64,000 nt of DNA, from assembly GCF_900215655.1 (NCBI RefSeq), contig NZ_OBEN01000001.1, forward strand, positions 248,001 through 312,000, read 5' to 3'. The notes under the pieces are model-generated. The model was not told the origin of the DNA. It did not search any database and saw nothing but the letters and a program-made list of their open reading frames with translations. Made by a program: the position numbers and the translations under genes. Of this stretch, positions 48,637 to 60,905 are shown in pieces. Every line of letters begins with the position of its first letter. Positions within the stretch are counted from its first letter, which is position 1. The stretch comes from Hydrogenobacter hydrogenophilus (GTDB lineage Bacteria > Aquificota > Aquificia > Aquificales > Aquificaceae).

Positions 48637-49119
48637 TTACCACCTAAAGTGAGCAAAAACCTTGTTAGCTTCTGCCATCTTGTGAGTATCTTCCTTCTTC
48701 TTTATGGCACCACCTTTTCCTTCAAGCACGTCTAACATTTCAGACTTTAGCCTTTCCACCATGGTGTAGCTACCTCTGTGTCTTGCTCTGTTCCTTGCCG
48801 CTTCTACAAGCCACTTTATAGCCAAGCTTATCTGCCTTCTTGGTGGAACTTCCACTGGCACCTGATATGTAGCACCACCTACTCTTCTGGGTCTTACCTC
48901 GTACTCGGGTTTTAACTGTTCTACCACTTTGTGTAGAAGTTCAACGGGTGTCATTTTAGCTTCCCTTGACGCTTCTTCTAATGCTGTATAAACTATGTAT
49001 TCCGCAACACTCTTTTTACCATCCTTCATAACCTTATTTATAAGCTTTGCAACGAGAACATCTCCGTAAACTGGGTCTGGTGGTGTTTCTCTGGGAGGAA
49101 CTGGTCCTTTTCTGGGCAT
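48637..49119 (-). CDS. rpsG: 30S ribosomal protein S7
   Basis: 160 residues. It nucleates 30S head assembly. [40 protein letters not shown] and [16 protein letters not shown] are typical. It begins on the last base of the rpsL stop. Confidence 0.98.
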   Translation of the reverse strand: MPRKGPVPPRETPPDPVYGDVLVAKLINKVMKDGKKSVAEYIVYTALEEASREAKMTPVELLHKVVEQLKPEYEVRPRRVGGATYQVPVEVPPRRQISLAIKWLVEAARNRARHRGSYTMVERLKSEMLDVLEGKGGAIKKKEDTHKMAEANKVFAHFRW

Positions 49120-49511
49120 TACTTTTTACCTCCTGCCTGTTGTTTAGGTCTTTTGGCACCGTATTTGGACCTTGACTGCCTCCTGTTGGCAACACCTGCA
49201 GTATCAAGAGCACCCCTTATCACTTTATACCTTACTCCCGGAAGGTCTTTAACCCTTCCACCTCTTACCAACACTATGGAGTGTTCTTGAAGGTTATGAC
49301 CTTCTCCCGGTATGTATGCGGTCACTTCTATACCGTTGGAAAGCCTCACCCTTGTTACCTTCCTAAGAGCAGAGTTAGGTTTTTTGGGTGTCACCGTGTA
49401 GACCCTGACACAGACTCCCCTCTTTTGGGGATTCCCTTGCAGGGCAGGCGATTTACTCTTTTTCTTCTTCTTCTCTCTGCCTTGCTTTACAAGCTGGTTT
49501 ATGGTAGGCAT
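49119..49511 (-). CDS. rpsL: 30S ribosomal protein S12
   Basis: 130 residues. Decoding-centre protein; [20 protein letters not shown] and [28 protein letters not shown] hold the Lys positions linked to streptomycin resistance ([10 protein letters not shown] and GRVKDLPG), which are wild type. AAAGGAGG precedes the ATG. It lies 28 nt after rpoC, the widest gap between rpoB and psiE. Confidence 0.98.
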   Translation of the reverse strand: MPTINQLVKQGREKKKKKSKSPALQGNPQKRGVCVRVYTVTPKKPNSALRKVTRVRLSNGIEVTAYIPGEGHNLQEHSIVLVRGGRVKDLPGVRYKVIRGALDTAGVANRRQSRSKYGAKRPKQQAGGKK

Positions 49512-49539
49512 TGCGTCCTCCTTTCAAAGCAGTCTACTA

Positions 49540-52500
49540 TTATAACACATCTTTGAGAGCTTTTGCTTTGGCTTCTTCTATAACCTTTACTTGAGCGTAC
49601 TTTTCTGAACCTGTACCTGCTGGTATTAGGTTCCCTATGATCACATTCTCTTTTATACCTCTAAGATCGTCAACTTTACCTTCACAGGATGCGTCTGTAA
49701 GCACTTTGGGCGTCTCTTGGAAGGATGCAGCGGATATCCAGCTTCTTGCAGTAAGTGCAGCCTTAGATATGCCTACCAAAATGGGTTCCACTTTGGGCAG
49801 TTTGCCACCTTCTTCTTTTATCCTTTGAATTTCTTGCTCTAAGTCTTCTATATCCACTTCCTCGTTGACCAAGAACCTGCTGTCTCCGGGGTCTACTACT
49901 CTCCTTTTTCTCAGCATCTGTCTTATGATGATCTCAAAGTGTTTGTCGTTTATGTCAACACCCTGAAGCCTATAAACCATCTGCACCTCTTTGAGTAAAA
50001 ACTTCTGAAGCTCATCCATACCTTTTATCCTTAGGATCTCCTCAGGGACAGGAGTACCATCAGTTAGTGGATCTCCAGCACTGACTGTGTCTCCGTTTTT
50101 AACAAGCAGGTGCTTACCTTTGGGCACAAAGTACTCTCTTTGCAAGCCCATCTCTTTGTTATACACAACAACCTTATAACCTCTTCCCTTTATTCTCACT
50201 TGTCCGTCTATTTCTGCCTTTATGCTGTCTGTTATGTTGGTTCCTTTCTGCACATACTGACCGTGGCTTACAAGTATATACTCATCCTTCTTTATATCAT
50301 ACTTTCTTGTTTCACCAGTTCGGGGATTGTAAAGAATTACCTCGTCAGCATCTTCATATATTCTGACTGTACCGTCTATTTCGCTGAGTATGGCGGGGTT
50401 CTTGGGCTTTCTTGCTTCAAAAAGCTCTTCCACTCTGGGAAGACCTCCCACTATGTCTCTTACCTTTGCCATCTCTTTGGGTATCCTTGCCAGCACATCT
50501 CCGGGCTGAACCTCATAGTCCTTTACCACATAGTATTTGTGCTGTATTTCTGTACCTTCCGATTCACTGCAAGTAGGACATACGAGCCACTCTACCTTTA
50601 TGTTTTCTGGGGGAATGTTGAGTATGGAGTTTACAGGAAGGTCATAAGCAAGCTCTCTACCGTCTTGTGTGGCGATCACTATCCTCGGAGTGTGTAGCAT
50701 GGCGTCCTTGGGTCTTGTAAAGGAAACTATAGTGGATGTTTTACCAGAAAGGGGATCTCTTTCTTCTTTTACGGTCACGTCAAGCACTATGTCCTTGAAC
50801 TCTACCTTCCCACCTTCTTCCGCTATGATGTAAGTGTTGAAGGGATCCCACTCTGCGAGGGTAGTGCCTTCCTTTACCTGAGCACCTTCTTCTACTAAGA
50901 TGACGGCACCGTAGGGTACCGCATGTCTTTCTATGGGTCTTGAGTCTTTATCAAGTATGGCTATACCTGCATCCTTTGATATGTTAATGTATTTGCCTTC
51001 CCTGTTCTTTATGAGTTTTATGTTGTAGTATTTTACTTTTCCGCTTGTTTCGCACACAAGAACATTCTGAACCTTTTCTGCGACCGCCGCACCACCTATA
51101 TGGAAAGTCCTCATGGTAAGCTGAGTTCCAGGCTCTCCTATAGACTGAGCTGCAATTATGCCTACCGCCTCTCCTACATCAACAAGCTTTCTTTGTGAAA
51201 GGTCCCATCCGTAGCACATGGCGCATATACCAAACTTAGTTTCGCATGTGAGGGGAGATCTGACCTTGACCTTTTCTATACCTGCATGCACTATCCTATC
51301 TGCAAGAGTTTCGTCTACTATCTGGTTGCGCTTGGCTATAGTTTCACCTGTGTATGGGTCTATTAGGTCCTCTGCCAAGGTTCTACCGATGATTCTGTCT
51401 TTGAGAGGTACTTTTTCTTCACCACCTTCTACTATGGCAGTCATGTCTATACCTTTATGGGTGCCACAGTCTTCTTCCGTTATCATAATGTCTTGAGCTA
51501 CATCTACGAGCCTTCTGGTTAGGTAGCCTGCAAAGGCGGTTTTTAGTGCAGTATCCGCAAGACCTTTCCTCGCACCGTAAGTGGATATGAAGTATTCAAG
51601 AACAGAAAGTCCCTCCCTGAAGTTGGATATGATGGGGGTTTCTATAAACTCTCCCGTGTGTTTTGCCATAAGTCCTCTCATGGCTGCAAGCTGTCTTATC
51701 TGATCTCTGTTTCCTCTTGCTCCAGAGTTTGCCATCATGTATATGGGGTTAAAGGTGCCAGGGTAGACTTTTTCCCCTTCTTTTCTTTGGGTTTTTTCTA
51801 TCTCTTCAAACATGGACTTGGAAACCTTGTCAGTGATCTCAGACCACAGGTCTATTATTCTGTTGTAGCGTTCTTTGTTGGTAAGCAAACCTTTCATATA
51901 CTGATCTATTATCTCGTCCGCTTGCTCAAAGGCAGATTTGAGTATTTCCTTCTTTACATTGGGTATTTGCAGGTCTTCTACGCTTATGGATATCCCTGCT
52001 TTGGTTGCCATATTAAAGCCCAGTTCTTTCAGGTCATCAAGAAAGCTCGCGGTTCTTTCTATACCGTACTTATTGTATATGTTAGTTATAAGCTTAGAGA
52101 CCTTTTTCTTGTCTAAGGGTTCGTTTACAAAGGGATGTCCTTCTGGTAGTATGCTGTTAAACAGTACCCTTCCGGGAGTTGTTTCTACAACCTTACCGTC
52201 TTCGAGCCTTAGCTTTATTTTGGCATGAAGGTCTACTTTTTGGTTTTCAAGAGCCAATAGCACATCTTCCCTGCTTAAAAAGAGCTTTCCTTCTCCTTTC
52301 ACTCCCGGAACTTCTTGCGTAATGTAATACACACCTAAGATAATGTCCTGAGATGGCATGGTGATGGGTTTTCCGTGAGCGGGAGATATGATGTTTTGAG
52401 TGGAGAGCATGAGAATGTACGCTTCTAACTGTGCGGTTATACCTAAAGGTACATGAACCGCCATCTGGTCTCCGTCAAAGTCTGCGTTAAAAGGTGGACA

Positions 52501-54240
52501 TACCAAGGGGTGGAGCTGTATAGCTTTACCGTCTATCAAAACAGGCTCAAAAGCTTGTATGGACATTCTGTGAAGAGTGGGTGCACGGTTGAGAAGTACT
52601 GGATGCTGTTTTACTACTTCCTCAAGGCATTCCCACACTTCGGGTGTCTTTTGCTCTACGAGTTTCTTTGCATTCTTTATAGAAGTCGCGTATCCTTTCT
52701 CTTCAAGCCTTCTGTATACGAAAGGTTTAAAAAGTTCAAGAGCCATTATTCTGGGAAGTCCGCATTGATGCATCTTGAGTTCTGGACCCACAACTATCAC
52801 AGACCTTCCCGAGTAGTCCACTCTCTTTCCAAGAAGGTTCTGCCTAAAGCGCCCTTGCTTACCTTTTAGATAGTCCGCAAGGGACTTTAGAGCCCGCCCA
52901 TTTTGGGTTATCACCCTTCCGCGCTTGCCGTTGTCTATGAGAGCGCTCACTACCTCCTGAAGCATTCTCTTTTCGTTTCTTATGATGATCTCTGGTGCGT
53001 CAAGCTCTATAAGTCTTTTGAGCCTGTTGTTCCTGTTTATGATCCTTCTATAAAGGTCGTTAAGGTCCGAGGTAGCGAACCTTCCTCCATCAAGTGCCAC
53101 AAGAGGTCTTAGCTCCGGAGGAAGTACGGGCAGAACCTCAAGTATCATCCACTCGGGTCTGTTGCCACTCTTTATAAAGTCTTCTACAAGCTTGAGAATC
53201 CTTATGGCTTTTCTCACTTTTGCTTCAGATACTTCCTTGAGAACCGCATTCCTTATGTCTTCCTTTATCTTTTCAAACACTGGAAGGTCTTTCTTTTTCT
53301 CCTTTTGCTTCTCGTAATACTCACGCAGAGCTTCTCTACCTGTAAGGCAGTCTTCTCCACAATCCTCAGCAAACAGCTCTCCTGTCTGTGTGTTCAGATA
53401 GTACTCTTCATTTAAAATGCCCAATATAGCTTGTTCTAATGTCATGTCTTGGGGATGCTTTATTTCTATACCAAAGAGTCTAAAATCTTCCGCAATGACT
53501 TTTACCATTTTGTGGTAGAGCTTTTTGTACTTTTCCTCTAAGTGCTTTCCAAGATCCTCAAAACCAAAGCTGTAAGGCTTTATCTCCTCCCTGAGCTTTT
53601 TAGCATAAGCCTGAAGGTCAAGGCTTGCCAGCACCTTCTTTATGATCTCTGCACCCATACCGCCTTCGTATCTGTGTTCCAAGCTCGTTGCGTATTCACT
53701 CATGTATTTGTCTTCGTCCACAACATAGAGCTTTACGAACTTGGTGTTTCCCATATCATCCTTAATGGGTATAGTGTCTTCCATCTCCTCAAACTTCTTT
53801 TCTTCCTCCTCACTCATGGGATACTCTATAACCAGGTAGGACTCAAAGTAGACAACTCTTTCCGCATCCCTTGTGGAAAGGTTAAGCAAAGTAGCTATTT
53901 TGGAAGGAGAGCTCTTGAGAAACCATATGTGAGCAACGGGTGCTGCCAGCTCTATGTGTCCAAACCTCTTCCTTCTGACATAAGACCTTGTGACCTCAAC
54001 ACCACACCTGTCGCATATAGTACCTTCAAACCTTTTACCTCTATACTTTCCACATAGACACTCGTAGTCCTTTATGGGACCAAAGATCTTAGCGCAGAAA
54101 AGCCCATCCTTTTCTGGTTTGTGGGTTCTGTAGTTTATGGTCTCTGGCTTCTTTACCTCCCCATAGCTCCAGCTTCTTATTTCTTCTGGCGAAGCCAACA
54201 TAAGCTTTATCTTTTCAAAGGGAAGAAGTCCCTTTCTCAT
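49540..54240 (-). CDS. rpoC: DNA-directed RNA polymerase subunit beta'
   Basis: 1566 residues, longer than E. coli (1407). The N-terminal zinc finger is [19 protein letters not shown], and the catalytic Mg-binding loop is [15 protein letters not shown]. Trigger-loop region [18 protein letters not shown] and [19 protein letters not shown] are intact; a second zinc site includes [13 protein letters not shown]. The extra length lies mostly in the region after GGAA..., about 1080-1380, where several beta-barrel-like repeats (SBHM type) occur. Overlaps rpoB by 4 nt. Confidence 0.98.
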   Translation of the reverse strand: MRKGLLPFEKIKLMLASPEEIRSWSYGEVKKPETINYRTHKPEKDGLFCAKIFGPIKDYECLCGKYRGKRFEGTICDRCGVEVTRSYVRRKRFGHIELAAPVAHIWFLKSSPSKIATLLNLSTRDAERVVYFESYLVIEYPMSEEEEKKFEEMEDTIPIKDDMGNTKFVKLYVVDEDKYMSEYATSLEHRYEGGMGAEIIKKVLASLDLQAYAKKLREEIKPYSFGFEDLGKHLEEKYKKLYHKMVKVIAEDFRLFGIEIKHPQDMTLEQAILGILNEEYYLNTQTGELFAEDCGEDCLTGREALREYYEKQKEKKKDLPVFEKIKEDIRNAVLKEVSEAKVRKAIRILKLVEDFIKSGNRPEWMILEVLPVLPPELRPLVALDGGRFATSDLNDLYRRIINRNNRLKRLIELDAPEIIIRNEKRMLQEVVSALIDNGKRGRVITQNGRALKSLADYLKGKQGRFRQNLLGKRVDYSGRSVIVVGPELKMHQCGLPRIMALELFKPFVYRRLEEKGYATSIKNAKKLVEQKTPEVWECLEEVVKQHPVLLNRAPTLHRMSIQAFEPVLIDGKAIQLHPLVCPPFNADFDGDQMAVHVPLGITAQLEAYILMLSTQNIISPAHGKPITMPSQDIILGVYYITQEVPGVKGEGKLFLSREDVLLALENQKVDLHAKIKLRLEDGKVVETTPGRVLFNSILPEGHPFVNEPLDKKKVSKLITNIYNKYGIERTASFLDDLKELGFNMATKAGISISVEDLQIPNVKKEILKSAFEQADEIIDQYMKGLLTNKERYNRIIDLWSEITDKVSKSMFEEIEKTQRKEGEKVYPGTFNPIYMMANSGARGNRDQIRQLAAMRGLMAKHTGEFIETPIISNFREGLSVLEYFISTYGARKGLADTALKTAFAGYLTRRLVDVAQDIMITEEDCGTHKGIDMTAIVEGGEEKVPLKDRIIGRTLAEDLIDPYTGETIAKRNQIVDETLADRIVHAGIEKVKVRSPLTCETKFGICAMCYGWDLSQRKLVDVGEAVGIIAAQSIGEPGTQLTMRTFHIGGAAVAEKVQNVLVCETSGKVKYYNIKLIKNREGKYINISKDAGIAILDKDSRPIERHAVPYGAVILVEEGAQVKEGTTLAEWDPFNTYIIAEEGGKVEFKDIVLDVTVKEERDPLSGKTSTIVSFTRPKDAMLHTPRIVIATQDGRELAYDLPVNSILNIPPENIKVEWLVCPTCSESEGTEIQHKYYVVKDYEVQPGDVLARIPKEMAKVRDIVGGLPRVEELFEARKPKNPAILSEIDGTVRIYEDADEVILYNPRTGETRKYDIKKDEYILVSHGQYVQKGTNITDSIKAEIDGQVRIKGRGYKVVVYNKEMGLQREYFVPKGKHLLVKNGDTVSAGDPLTDGTPVPEEILRIKGMDELQKFLLKEVQMVYRLQGVDINDKHFEIIIRQMLRKRRVVDPGDSRFLVNEEVDIEDLEQEIQRIKEEGGKLPKVEPILVGISKAALTARSWISAASFQETPKVLTDASCEGKVDDLRGIKENVIIGNLIPAGTGSEKYAQVKVIEEAKAKALKDVL

Positions 54241-57200
54241 CTTTCTTCCTCCTCTACCTCAATCTGATCACAGGGCTTTGATTCCCCGTTTTCACACTTG
54301 ACATTCAAACCTAAAGCTTTTAGCTCTCTTACAAGCACCCTAAAGGACTCGGGTATACCGGGTGTGTAGGTGTATTTGCCTTTCACTATGGATTCGTAAA
54401 CCTTTGTCCTTCCTTCTATGTCATCAGACTTGACAGTGAGCATCTCCTGAAGGGTGTAAGCTGCACCGTGTGCTTCTAAAGCCCAAACTTCCATCTCTCC
54501 AAGTCTTTGACCTCCAAACTGTGCTCTTCCGCCCAAAGGCTGTTGTGTGACCAAGGAGTAAGGACCGGTGCTTCTTGCATGTATCTTGTCATCCACCATG
54601 TGTATGAGCTTGAGCATATGCATGTATCCTACCGTCACCTTTGTGTCAAAGGGTTCTCCAGTCCTTCCATCGTAAAGTACCGTTCTTCCATCTTCTGGAA
54701 GTCCTGCGAGTTTTAGAAGTTCTTTTATGTGCTCTTCGCTGGCACCCTCAAACACAGGTGTTGCTACAGGTATGCCCTTCTCTGCATAACCCTTTACAAC
54801 TTCCATAAACTCATCGTCGCTGAGGCTGTTTAGGAACTCTTCTATGTATTTAGCATTTTCACCGCTTGGAGTGTCTCCCACAGAGTATATTCTCTTCAGG
54901 AAATCTATTATCTCTTTTCTGTCTGCCATTTCGGATATAAGTTCTCCCAGCTTTTTACCCAGTTCTTTCAAAGCCCATCCTAAGTGGGTTTCAAGTATCT
55001 GACCCACATTCATACGGGATGGCACACCAAGAGGGTTTAGAACTATGTCTACAGGTGTTCCGTCCGGAAGGAAGGGCATGTCCTCTACGGGAAGCACTAC
55101 GGATATAACACCTTTGTTTCCGTGTCTTCCTGCCATCTTATCGCCTACCTTTATCTTTCTCTTTTGAGCTATGTAGACCTTCACGAGCGCTATCACACCT
55201 GCAGGAAGCTCGCTTCTTTTACCTATGGATTCTTCCTTCTCCCTGTAGATCCTTTCAAGGAGTTCTACTTGTGCTTTTGTTCTCTCCCTTACCTGATTTA
55301 TCTTTTCGCAAAGCTCTTTATCGTCAAAAAGATTTTCCGGCTTTGCTACTATGTAGTTAAGAAGCACCTCAAAGGTCTTTTCATCCACCTTCGTGCCTGC
55401 TTTGTATGTCTTCTTCTTAATGGTAATATCTTTGCTTGTTTCTCTCCCCAAGACCAAACTTTTTATAACGCTGTTTCTGCCTTCTACAAGAAGCCTTTTC
55501 TTCTTTTCAAGTTCGTTGCGTAGGTTTTCCTTTTCCTGTCTCTCCACATGTTCCGCAAGATAATTGCGCCTTTCTCCTACCTTTCTTGCAAAAACCTGCA
55601 CATCTACCACCACACCCTCCACACCCGGAGGACACCTCAAAGATGTGTCTTTGACATCTCTTGACTTCTCTCCAAAGATAGCCTGAAGAAGCTTTTCTTC
55701 GGGTGTTAGTTGCTGTTCACCCTTAGGAGTAACCTTACCTACGAGTATGTCCCCGGGCTTCACATAAGTGCCAATTCTTACTATACCAAATTCGTCAAGG
55801 TGAGCCAAAGCTCTTTCGGGTACACCCGGTATGGACCTTGTTATCTCTTCATAACCTATCTTTGTCTCTCTGGCTTCTACCTCAAGCTCCTCTATGTGTA
55901 TAGAGGTGAATACATCTTCCTTTACTAACCTTTCTGAGATAACTATGGCGTCCTCAAAGTTATATCCCCTCCAAGGCATAAAGGCAACCAGCACATCTTT
56001 ACCTAAGGCAAGCTCACCCCGTTCGGTAGATTGTCCGTCTGCCAATATCTCTCCTTTGCTCACCCTTTGACCTTTAAAGACTAAGGGTCTTTCGTTTATA
56101 CAGGTGTTTTGGTTAGTTCTGCTCATCTTTTTGAGCTCGTATATGTCTATGCCCATGTCTGTAGGGTCTTTTGGGTCTATCTCTTCTGGGTTTACCCTTA
56201 CTATGATCCTTTTGCTGTCCACTTCCTCCACTACACCACCTCTTTTGGCAAGGACAACCGCACTGCTATCGTATGCCACTTTCTTTTCCATACCTGTGCC
56301 TACAAGGGGTGAAGAGGTAAACACAAGAGGAACCGCTTGTCTCTGCATGTTAGAACCCATAAGAGCCCGGTTGGCATCGTCATGTTCAAGGAAAGGTATA
56401 AGCGAAGCGGACACAGAAACTACCTGTCTTGAAGAAACATCCATGTAATGGACCTGCTGAGGTTTAACTATCTGTATGTCGTTTTTGTATCTTGCGAACA
56501 CTCTATCTGTCTTTATCTTACCTTCTTGGTCAGTGGGTGTGTGCTGAGCTATTACATAGTTTTCCTCTTCGTAAGCTGCCAAGTACTCTATCTCGTTGGT
56601 GACCTTACCATCTACTACTTTTCTGTATGGAGTTATAATAAAGCCAAACTCGTTTACCTGAGCATAAACGGTCAGAGAAGTGACAAGTCCTATGTTTTGA
56701 CCTTCTGGGGTTTCTATGGGGCATATCCTACCATAATGGGAAGGATGCACGTCTCTTATCTCAAACTTAGCACTTTCTCTGGTAAGACCACCAGGTCCCA
56801 GAGCGGAGAGTCTCCTTTTATGCGTAAGAGCGGAAAGGGGGTTTGTGTTGTCAAGGTATTGGGAAAGCATACCACCTTTTAGAAACTCGTATATGGTGCT
56901 GGTAAGGTAGCGGGGGTTTAAAAGGTCTTGGGGTTTGAGATTGGGGTCTTCTGGATTAACCACTGTGCATCTGTCCCTGAAGAACTTTTCCATGCGCGCC
57001 AAACCTATGCGTGCTTGATTCTCAAGAAGCTCACCTATGGCTCTGACTCTTCTGTTGCCAAGATACGCAATGTCATCCTTCTTTTCTCTACCAAAACGCA
57101 GGTCTATGAGGTATTTGACTGTATTTATAATATCTACAGGAAGCAAAAAGCGTGCGTTGTCTTCTGTGTAGTCTTTTACTTTTACTTGGTCTCTCTTCTT

Positions 57201-58646
57201 GAAAATTTCCTTAAGAAGGTCCTCTGTTAAAAGCTGTCCTTCTTGATACTCTTCAACGCTCTCTGCAAGAGCCAAAGGAGGAAGGCTTGAAAGCTTTTCC
57301 AAGTCTGCAGGTCTTAACACCTTAGGTATTCTATGAACCTTGGCATTTATCTTCACCCTTCCCACTCTGGAAAGGTCATACCTGGTTATGTCCTCAAAGT
57401 AGAGGGAGAAGTGAGACCTTGCCCTGCTCACCAAGTGTTCCAGCTCCATCACCATAGGCTCTACCGCACGGAGCTTTTTGTATATGTCAACAAGCGCTAT
57501 GTCCCTAAAGGAGAACCTTGCGGGTATCACAATGGAGCTTCTTCTGTCAGGCTCACGTGGAGATGTTTCCGCTATGAGAGTCTCTATAAGGATCTTGCCG
57601 TATGGACTTTTTACCGCACTCTCTCTTGGTACCGCTGTCAAGAGCTCCACCTTTATCCTTTCGTCTTTGAGCAATCTTTCTAAATCTTCTACATCCTCTA
57701 TGTATCTCTCTTCCAAAAATTCTTCTTCCTTTCCTTTTCCCTCAAGTTTTCCTTTGTATCTGAGTACTGCAAAAAGATAGCTCTGGGAAAGGTCTTGGGG
57801 TGTGTATTCTTCCCCAGTTTGTTTGTCAAAGAGTCTCCCACCCTCAGTAAAGAACGCTTTGGTTTCTGGGTAGAAGTGTTTGAGAATATCGTAAGCGGTC
57901 TCAAGCCCTAAGGCTCTGAACATAAAAGAACCACTTATCTTCTTCTTATCTACCCTTGCGGTAAGAATGTCTGTTGTGCTGGAAAGCTCAAACTCAACTC
58001 TGGGTCCTTTGTCTGGTATTATGCTTGCCCTGTATATGATCCTCACTATGGTGGTTTCTTTCTGTCTTTCTTCCTTCTCTTCAAAGAAGACACCGGGGGA
58101 CCTTATGAGCTGGCTTACTACTATCCTCTCACTTCCGTTGACCACAAAGGACCCCACCTCTGTCATCATAGGTATTTCGCCAAAATAGACCTTTTTAGGG
58201 TCTTGCACTCTCTCTCCCTTTTTTGTCTTTACTTTGAGTCTGACTAAAACTCTGATGGGTACCGCGTAGGTAAAACCTTTAGTTTTGCACTCCTCAACCG
58301 TGTACTTTTCTTTGTATGTTAGCATGGTGCCACACTTGGGACACGCTACACCATACCCACCCAAAAAGCTCTGATCGTTGTAAGCTTTATAACCACATTT
58401 GTTGCATTCCCACTCACCCACTTCATAACCTAAGTACTCAACAGTGATCTTCTCATCAGGATCCTTGAAAGGGAAAGAAGTTCTGAATACATACTCAAGA
58501 CCTACAGGCTTGCGCTCTTTTGGTGCTTTCCTAAACTGCAGAAAATTCTCAAAAGATTCCTTAGGAAGAAAAAGCAAGTAAGGAGGGTCAAGTATTTCGG
58601 ACCTTCTTCCAAAAAACTTTCTGGGCAATGCTATGTTCTTTCTCAT
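54237..58646 (-). CDS. rpoB: DNA-directed RNA polymerase subunit beta, with zinc-ribbon insert
   Basis: 1469 residues, longer than E. coli (1342). Core motifs include [20 protein letters not shown], the rifampicin region ([27 protein letters not shown]), [18 protein letters not shown] and [10 protein letters not shown]. In the N-terminal lobe, between EYLGY and [19 protein letters not shown], there is an insert with C81, C84, C102 and C105 (CNKC and CPKC), a likely zinc ribbon absent from E. coli. A second insertion-like stretch lies at about 1000-1130 with a Lys/Glu-rich helical part. GAGGG precedes the ATG; its own promoter lies upstream. Confidence 0.98.
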   Translation of the reverse strand: MRKNIALPRKFFGRRSEILDPPYLLFLPKESFENFLQFRKAPKERKPVGLEYVFRTSFPFKDPDEKITVEYLGYEVGEWECNKCGYKAYNDQSFLGGYGVACPKCGTMLTYKEKYTVEECKTKGFTYAVPIRVLVRLKVKTKKGERVQDPKKVYFGEIPMMTEVGSFVVNGSERIVVSQLIRSPGVFFEEKEERQKETTIVRIIYRASIIPDKGPRVEFELSSTTDILTARVDKKKISGSFMFRALGLETAYDILKHFYPETKAFFTEGGRLFDKQTGEEYTPQDLSQSYLFAVLRYKGKLEGKGKEEEFLEERYIEDVEDLERLLKDERIKVELLTAVPRESAVKSPYGKILIETLIAETSPREPDRRSSIVIPARFSFRDIALVDIYKKLRAVEPMVMELEHLVSRARSHFSLYFEDITRYDLSRVGRVKINAKVHRIPKVLRPADLEKLSSLPPLALAESVEEYQEGQLLTEDLLKEIFKKRDQVKVKDYTEDNARFLLPVDIINTVKYLIDLRFGREKKDDIAYLGNRRVRAIGELLENQARIGLARMEKFFRDRCTVVNPEDPNLKPQDLLNPRYLTSTIYEFLKGGMLSQYLDNTNPLSALTHKRRLSALGPGGLTRESAKFEIRDVHPSHYGRICPIETPEGQNIGLVTSLTVYAQVNEFGFIITPYRKVVDGKVTNEIEYLAAYEEENYVIAQHTPTDQEGKIKTDRVFARYKNDIQIVKPQQVHYMDVSSRQVVSVSASLIPFLEHDDANRALMGSNMQRQAVPLVFTSSPLVGTGMEKKVAYDSSAVVLAKRGGVVEEVDSKRIIVRVNPEEIDPKDPTDMGIDIYELKKMSRTNQNTCINERPLVFKGQRVSKGEILADGQSTERGELALGKDVLVAFMPWRGYNFEDAIVISERLVKEDVFTSIHIEELEVEARETKIGYEEITRSIPGVPERALAHLDEFGIVRIGTYVKPGDILVGKVTPKGEQQLTPEEKLLQAIFGEKSRDVKDTSLRCPPGVEGVVVDVQVFARKVGERRNYLAEHVERQEKENLRNELEKKKRLLVEGRNSVIKSLVLGRETSKDITIKKKTYKAGTKVDEKTFEVLLNYIVAKPENLFDDKELCEKINQVRERTKAQVELLERIYREKEESIGKRSELPAGVIALVKVYIAQKRKIKVGDKMAGRHGNKGVISVVLPVEDMPFLPDGTPVDIVLNPLGVPSRMNVGQILETHLGWALKELGKKLGELISEMADRKEIIDFLKRIYSVGDTPSGENAKYIEEFLNSLSDDEFMEVVKGYAEKGIPVATPVFEGASEEHIKELLKLAGLPEDGRTVLYDGRTGEPFDTKVTVGYMHMLKLIHMVDDKIHARSTGPYSLVTQQPLGGRAQFGGQRLGEMEVWALEAHGAAYTLQEMLTVKSDDIEGRTKVYESIVKGKYTYTPGIPESFRVLVRELKALGLNVKCENGESKPCDQIEVEEEER

Positions 58647-58681
58647 GCTATAACCCTCTTTTTATGCTTTGGAAACTTATT

Positions 58682-58710
58682 AATATAAAATAAATTGCCT
58701 GAAAAGTCAA
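58682..58710 (-). promoter_or_regulatory. rpoBC promoter
   Basis: TTGACT (58705-58710), a 17-nt spacer and TATATT (58682-58687) on the minus strand, 35 nt before the rpoB ATG and just beyond the rplL terminator. Confidence 0.75.
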
Positions 58711-58744
58711 GAAAAAAGAAAACCCCCCGCTTTGCGCAGGAGGG
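58711..58744 (-). terminator. Intrinsic terminator after rplL
   Basis: On the minus strand a hairpin CCCTCC...GGGGGG (58723-58744, with a bulged T and a GCAAA-type loop) is followed by a T-rich tract TTTTCTTTTTTC (58711-58722). It separates rplKAJL from rpoBC, which in many bacteria are joined. Confidence 0.8.
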
Positions 58745-58779
58745 TAAAGCTTCGTGAATTTCCATATTCAGATTTAGGC

Positions 58780-59166
58780 TTACTTTATCTCTACCTGTGC
58801 ACCAGCTTCTTCCAGTTTTTTCTTAATGTTTTCCGCTTCTTCCTTGGAAACTCCTTCTTTGATGGGTTTTGGAGCGGATTCAACGAGGTCTTTTGCTTCT
58901 TTTAGTCCAAGCCCAGTTATTTCCCTGACCACCTTTATAACATTTATCTTGTTAGCTCCTGCACTCTTGAGGATCACATCAAACTCTGTCTTTTCCTCTA
59001 CAGGAGCAGCCGTAGGTCCTGATGGAGCTGCAACCGCAGGAGCGGCAGCCACCATAGCAGCAGATACACCAAACTTTTCCTCTAACTTCTTTACGAGCTC
59101 GGCAACCTCAAGAAGGGTCATGTTGCCGATAGCTTCTACTATCTCGTCAATGGTAAGCGTAGCCAT
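58780..59166 (-). CDS. rplL: 50S ribosomal protein L7/L12
   Basis: 128 residues. The N-terminal dimerisation helix ([31 protein letters not shown]-type), an Ala/Pro-rich hinge (about 38-55) and the C-terminal factor-binding domain with [21 protein letters not shown] and [15 protein letters not shown] are all typical. It forms the stalk that recruits GTPase factors. Starts 13 nt after rplJ. Confidence 0.98.
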   Translation of the reverse strand: MATLTIDEIVEAIGNMTLLEVAELVKKLEEKFGVSAAMVAAAPAVAAPSGPTAAPVEEKTEFDVILKSAGANKINVIKVVREITGLGLKEAKDLVESAPKPIKEGVSKEEAENIKKKLEEAGAQVEIK

Positions 59167-59179
59167 CTTTTAACCTCCT

Positions 59180-59716
59180 TTAAGATTTTTTCTCTTCTAA
59201 AGCTTTTAGTGCCAAAACAAGCTTCTGAGGCATAGCCTTCAGAGCCATTATCAAGTTAATCAGAGGTGCCTGAAGAGTACCCATCAATTTGGATACAAGC
59301 ACCTCCATAGGTGGCAGTTCTGCAAGGGCTTTTATATCTTCAGGTTTTAGAAACCTCCCTTGCATGTATCCACCTTTTACTTTTTCTAAAGGGTTGTCTT
59401 TATTGAGTTCTTTGAGAAACTCGTAAACCGTTTTTGCGGTAAGGACTGGGTCTTTGTAGGAAAACACTACCGCGGTTGGTCCCACAAGCACTTCTCTGTG
59501 ATCCGATAGCACTGTGTCCATAAATGCCCTATAAAATAGGGTATTTTTACCTACTAAGAGTTCACCTCCTGCAGACTTAACATCGCCTCTGAGTTTGGAC
59601 ATGGACTGGGCATCTATACCTACAAAGTTCAAAAATACCATAAGGTTGGATCTCTCCATGCGCTCTTTGTAGCTTTTTACCTTCTGAGCTTTTTCCTGCC
59701 AGCTTTTTCTTTCCAT
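59180..59716 (-). CDS. rplJ: 50S ribosomal protein L10
   Basis: 178 residues. Binds 23S rRNA and anchors L7/L12 dimers by its C-terminal helix (LINLIMALKAMPQKLVLALKALEEK). LMVFLNFVGIDAQSMSKLRGDVKSAGGELLVGKNTL-type N-terminus (LRGDVKSAGGELLVGKNTL) is clear. L10 often represses its own operon via a leader; only 11 nt separate it from rplA, so no leader is visible. Confidence 0.97.
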   Translation of the reverse strand: MERKSWQEKAQKVKSYKERMERSNLMVFLNFVGIDAQSMSKLRGDVKSAGGELLVGKNTLFYRAFMDTVLSDHREVLVGPTAVVFSYKDPVLTAKTVYEFLKELNKDNPLEKVKGGYMQGRFLKPEDIKALAELPPMEVLVSKLMGTLQAPLINLIMALKAMPQKLVLALKALEEKKS

Positions 59717-59727
59717 ACTTTACCTCC

Positions 59728-60453
59728 TTAGGCTGCAAGCTCCTGAAGTTTTCTGAGAGTCTGGGCTACATCCACTTTAACGCCAGGGCTCATAGTACTG
59801 GAAAGGGTTATACTCCTCACATACTGACCCTTTGCACCAGGTGGTTTTGCTTTTACTATAGCGTCTATTGCTGCATAAGCGTTCTGCAAAAGCTTTTCCC
59901 TGTCAAAGGAGATCTTTCCTATGGGTATATGTACGTTGCCTGTCTTGTCCACCCTGAACTCCACTCTTCCCCTTTTGGCATCTTCCACAGCCTGTTTTAT
60001 GTTGTTAGTGACAGTGCCCGTCTTGGGATTAGGCATGAGTCCCTTTGGACCTAAAATCTTTCCCAGTTTGGCTACCTTGGGCATGATCTCCGGTGTTGCT
60101 ATCACCACATCGTAATCCACCCACTCCTCTTTGAGTATTTTGTTTATCAAGTCTTCGCCTCCTACAAAATCCGCTCCCGCTGACTGGGCTATCTTTTGCT
60201 GTTCACCCTCTGCTAACACCAACACCTTGACCTCTTTTCCAAGACCGTGAGGAAGCACCAACGAACCTCTTACCATCTGATCCGCGTACTTAGGGTCAAC
60301 ACCCAGCCTTACCGCAAGCTCTACAGTCTCATCAAACTTGGCACCCGCGGTTTCTTTTATCTTTTTGAGAATATCAATAGCTTCCTCTAAGGTGTAGTGT
60401 TTTGTCCTATCAAAGAGCTCTAAAGCCTTTGTGTATCTTTTACCCCTTCTCAT
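59728..60453 (-). CDS. rplA: 50S ribosomal protein L1
   Basis: 241 residues, typical length. [57 protein letters not shown] and [15 protein letters not shown] are diagnostic. It binds the mobile L1 stalk and assists release of E-site tRNA. It lies 4 nt after rplK. Confidence 0.98.
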   Translation of the reverse strand: MRRGKRYTKALELFDRTKHYTLEEAIDILKKIKETAGAKFDETVELAVRLGVDPKYADQMVRGSLVLPHGLGKEVKVLVLAEGEQQKIAQSAGADFVGGEDLINKILKEEWVDYDVVIATPEIMPKVAKLGKILGPKGLMPNPKTGTVTNNIKQAVEDAKRGRVEFRVDKTGNVHIPIGKISFDREKLLQNAYAAIDAIVKAKPPGAKGQYVRSITLSSTMSPGVKVDVAQTLRKLQELAA

Positions 60454-60457
60454 AGCT

Positions 60458-60895
60458 CTACTCCTTCCATCCTTCTATCTCTATGCCCATACTTTTAGCT
60501 GTTCCTGCTATGGTTCTCATGGCTGCGTTTATATCCTTAGTGTTCATATCTTTTAATTTTATATTAGCTATCTCTCTGAGTTGGTCTACTGTGATCTTGC
60601 CTACTTTTTGCTTTTTGGGATCACCTGAACCTTTTTGAACTTTGGCAGCCTTCTTAAGAAGGTAAGAGGCTGGCGGAGTTTTCATTATAAAGGTGAAGCT
60701 TCTGTCCTGATATATGGTAATGACCACAGGAACTACTGTGCCGGGTTCAAACTCCTTGCTTGCCGCGTTAAACTGCTTGACAAACTCCATTATGTTAACA
60801 CCATGCTGACCAAGAGCTGGACCAACAGGCGGTGCGGGTGTTGCTTGCTGAGCTGGCAACATAAGTTCAACAACAGCACTTACTTTCTTAGCCAT
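60458..60895 (-). CDS. rplK: 50S ribosomal protein L11
   Basis: 145 residues, typical. [26 protein letters not shown] with the two-Pro thiostrepton-site motif, [23 protein letters not shown], and the C-terminal [10 protein letters not shown] are present. It lies at the GTPase centre. It follows nusG by 10 nt. Confidence 0.98.
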   Translation of the reverse strand: MAKKVSAVVELMLPAQQATPAPPVGPALGQHGVNIMEFVKQFNAASKEFEPGTVVPVVITIYQDRSFTFIMKTPPASYLLKKAAKVQKGSGDPKKQKVGKITVDQLREIANIKLKDMNTKDINAAMRTIAGTAKSMGIEIEGWKE

Positions 60896-60905
60896 ATTTG
60901 TCCTC

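Noticed and set aside
50110-50697. Plus-strand frame of 195 codons opposite rpoC
   Set aside because: It lies fully inside conserved rpoC codons; composition (Tyr, Phe, Ser, Cys) is that of an antisense shadow.
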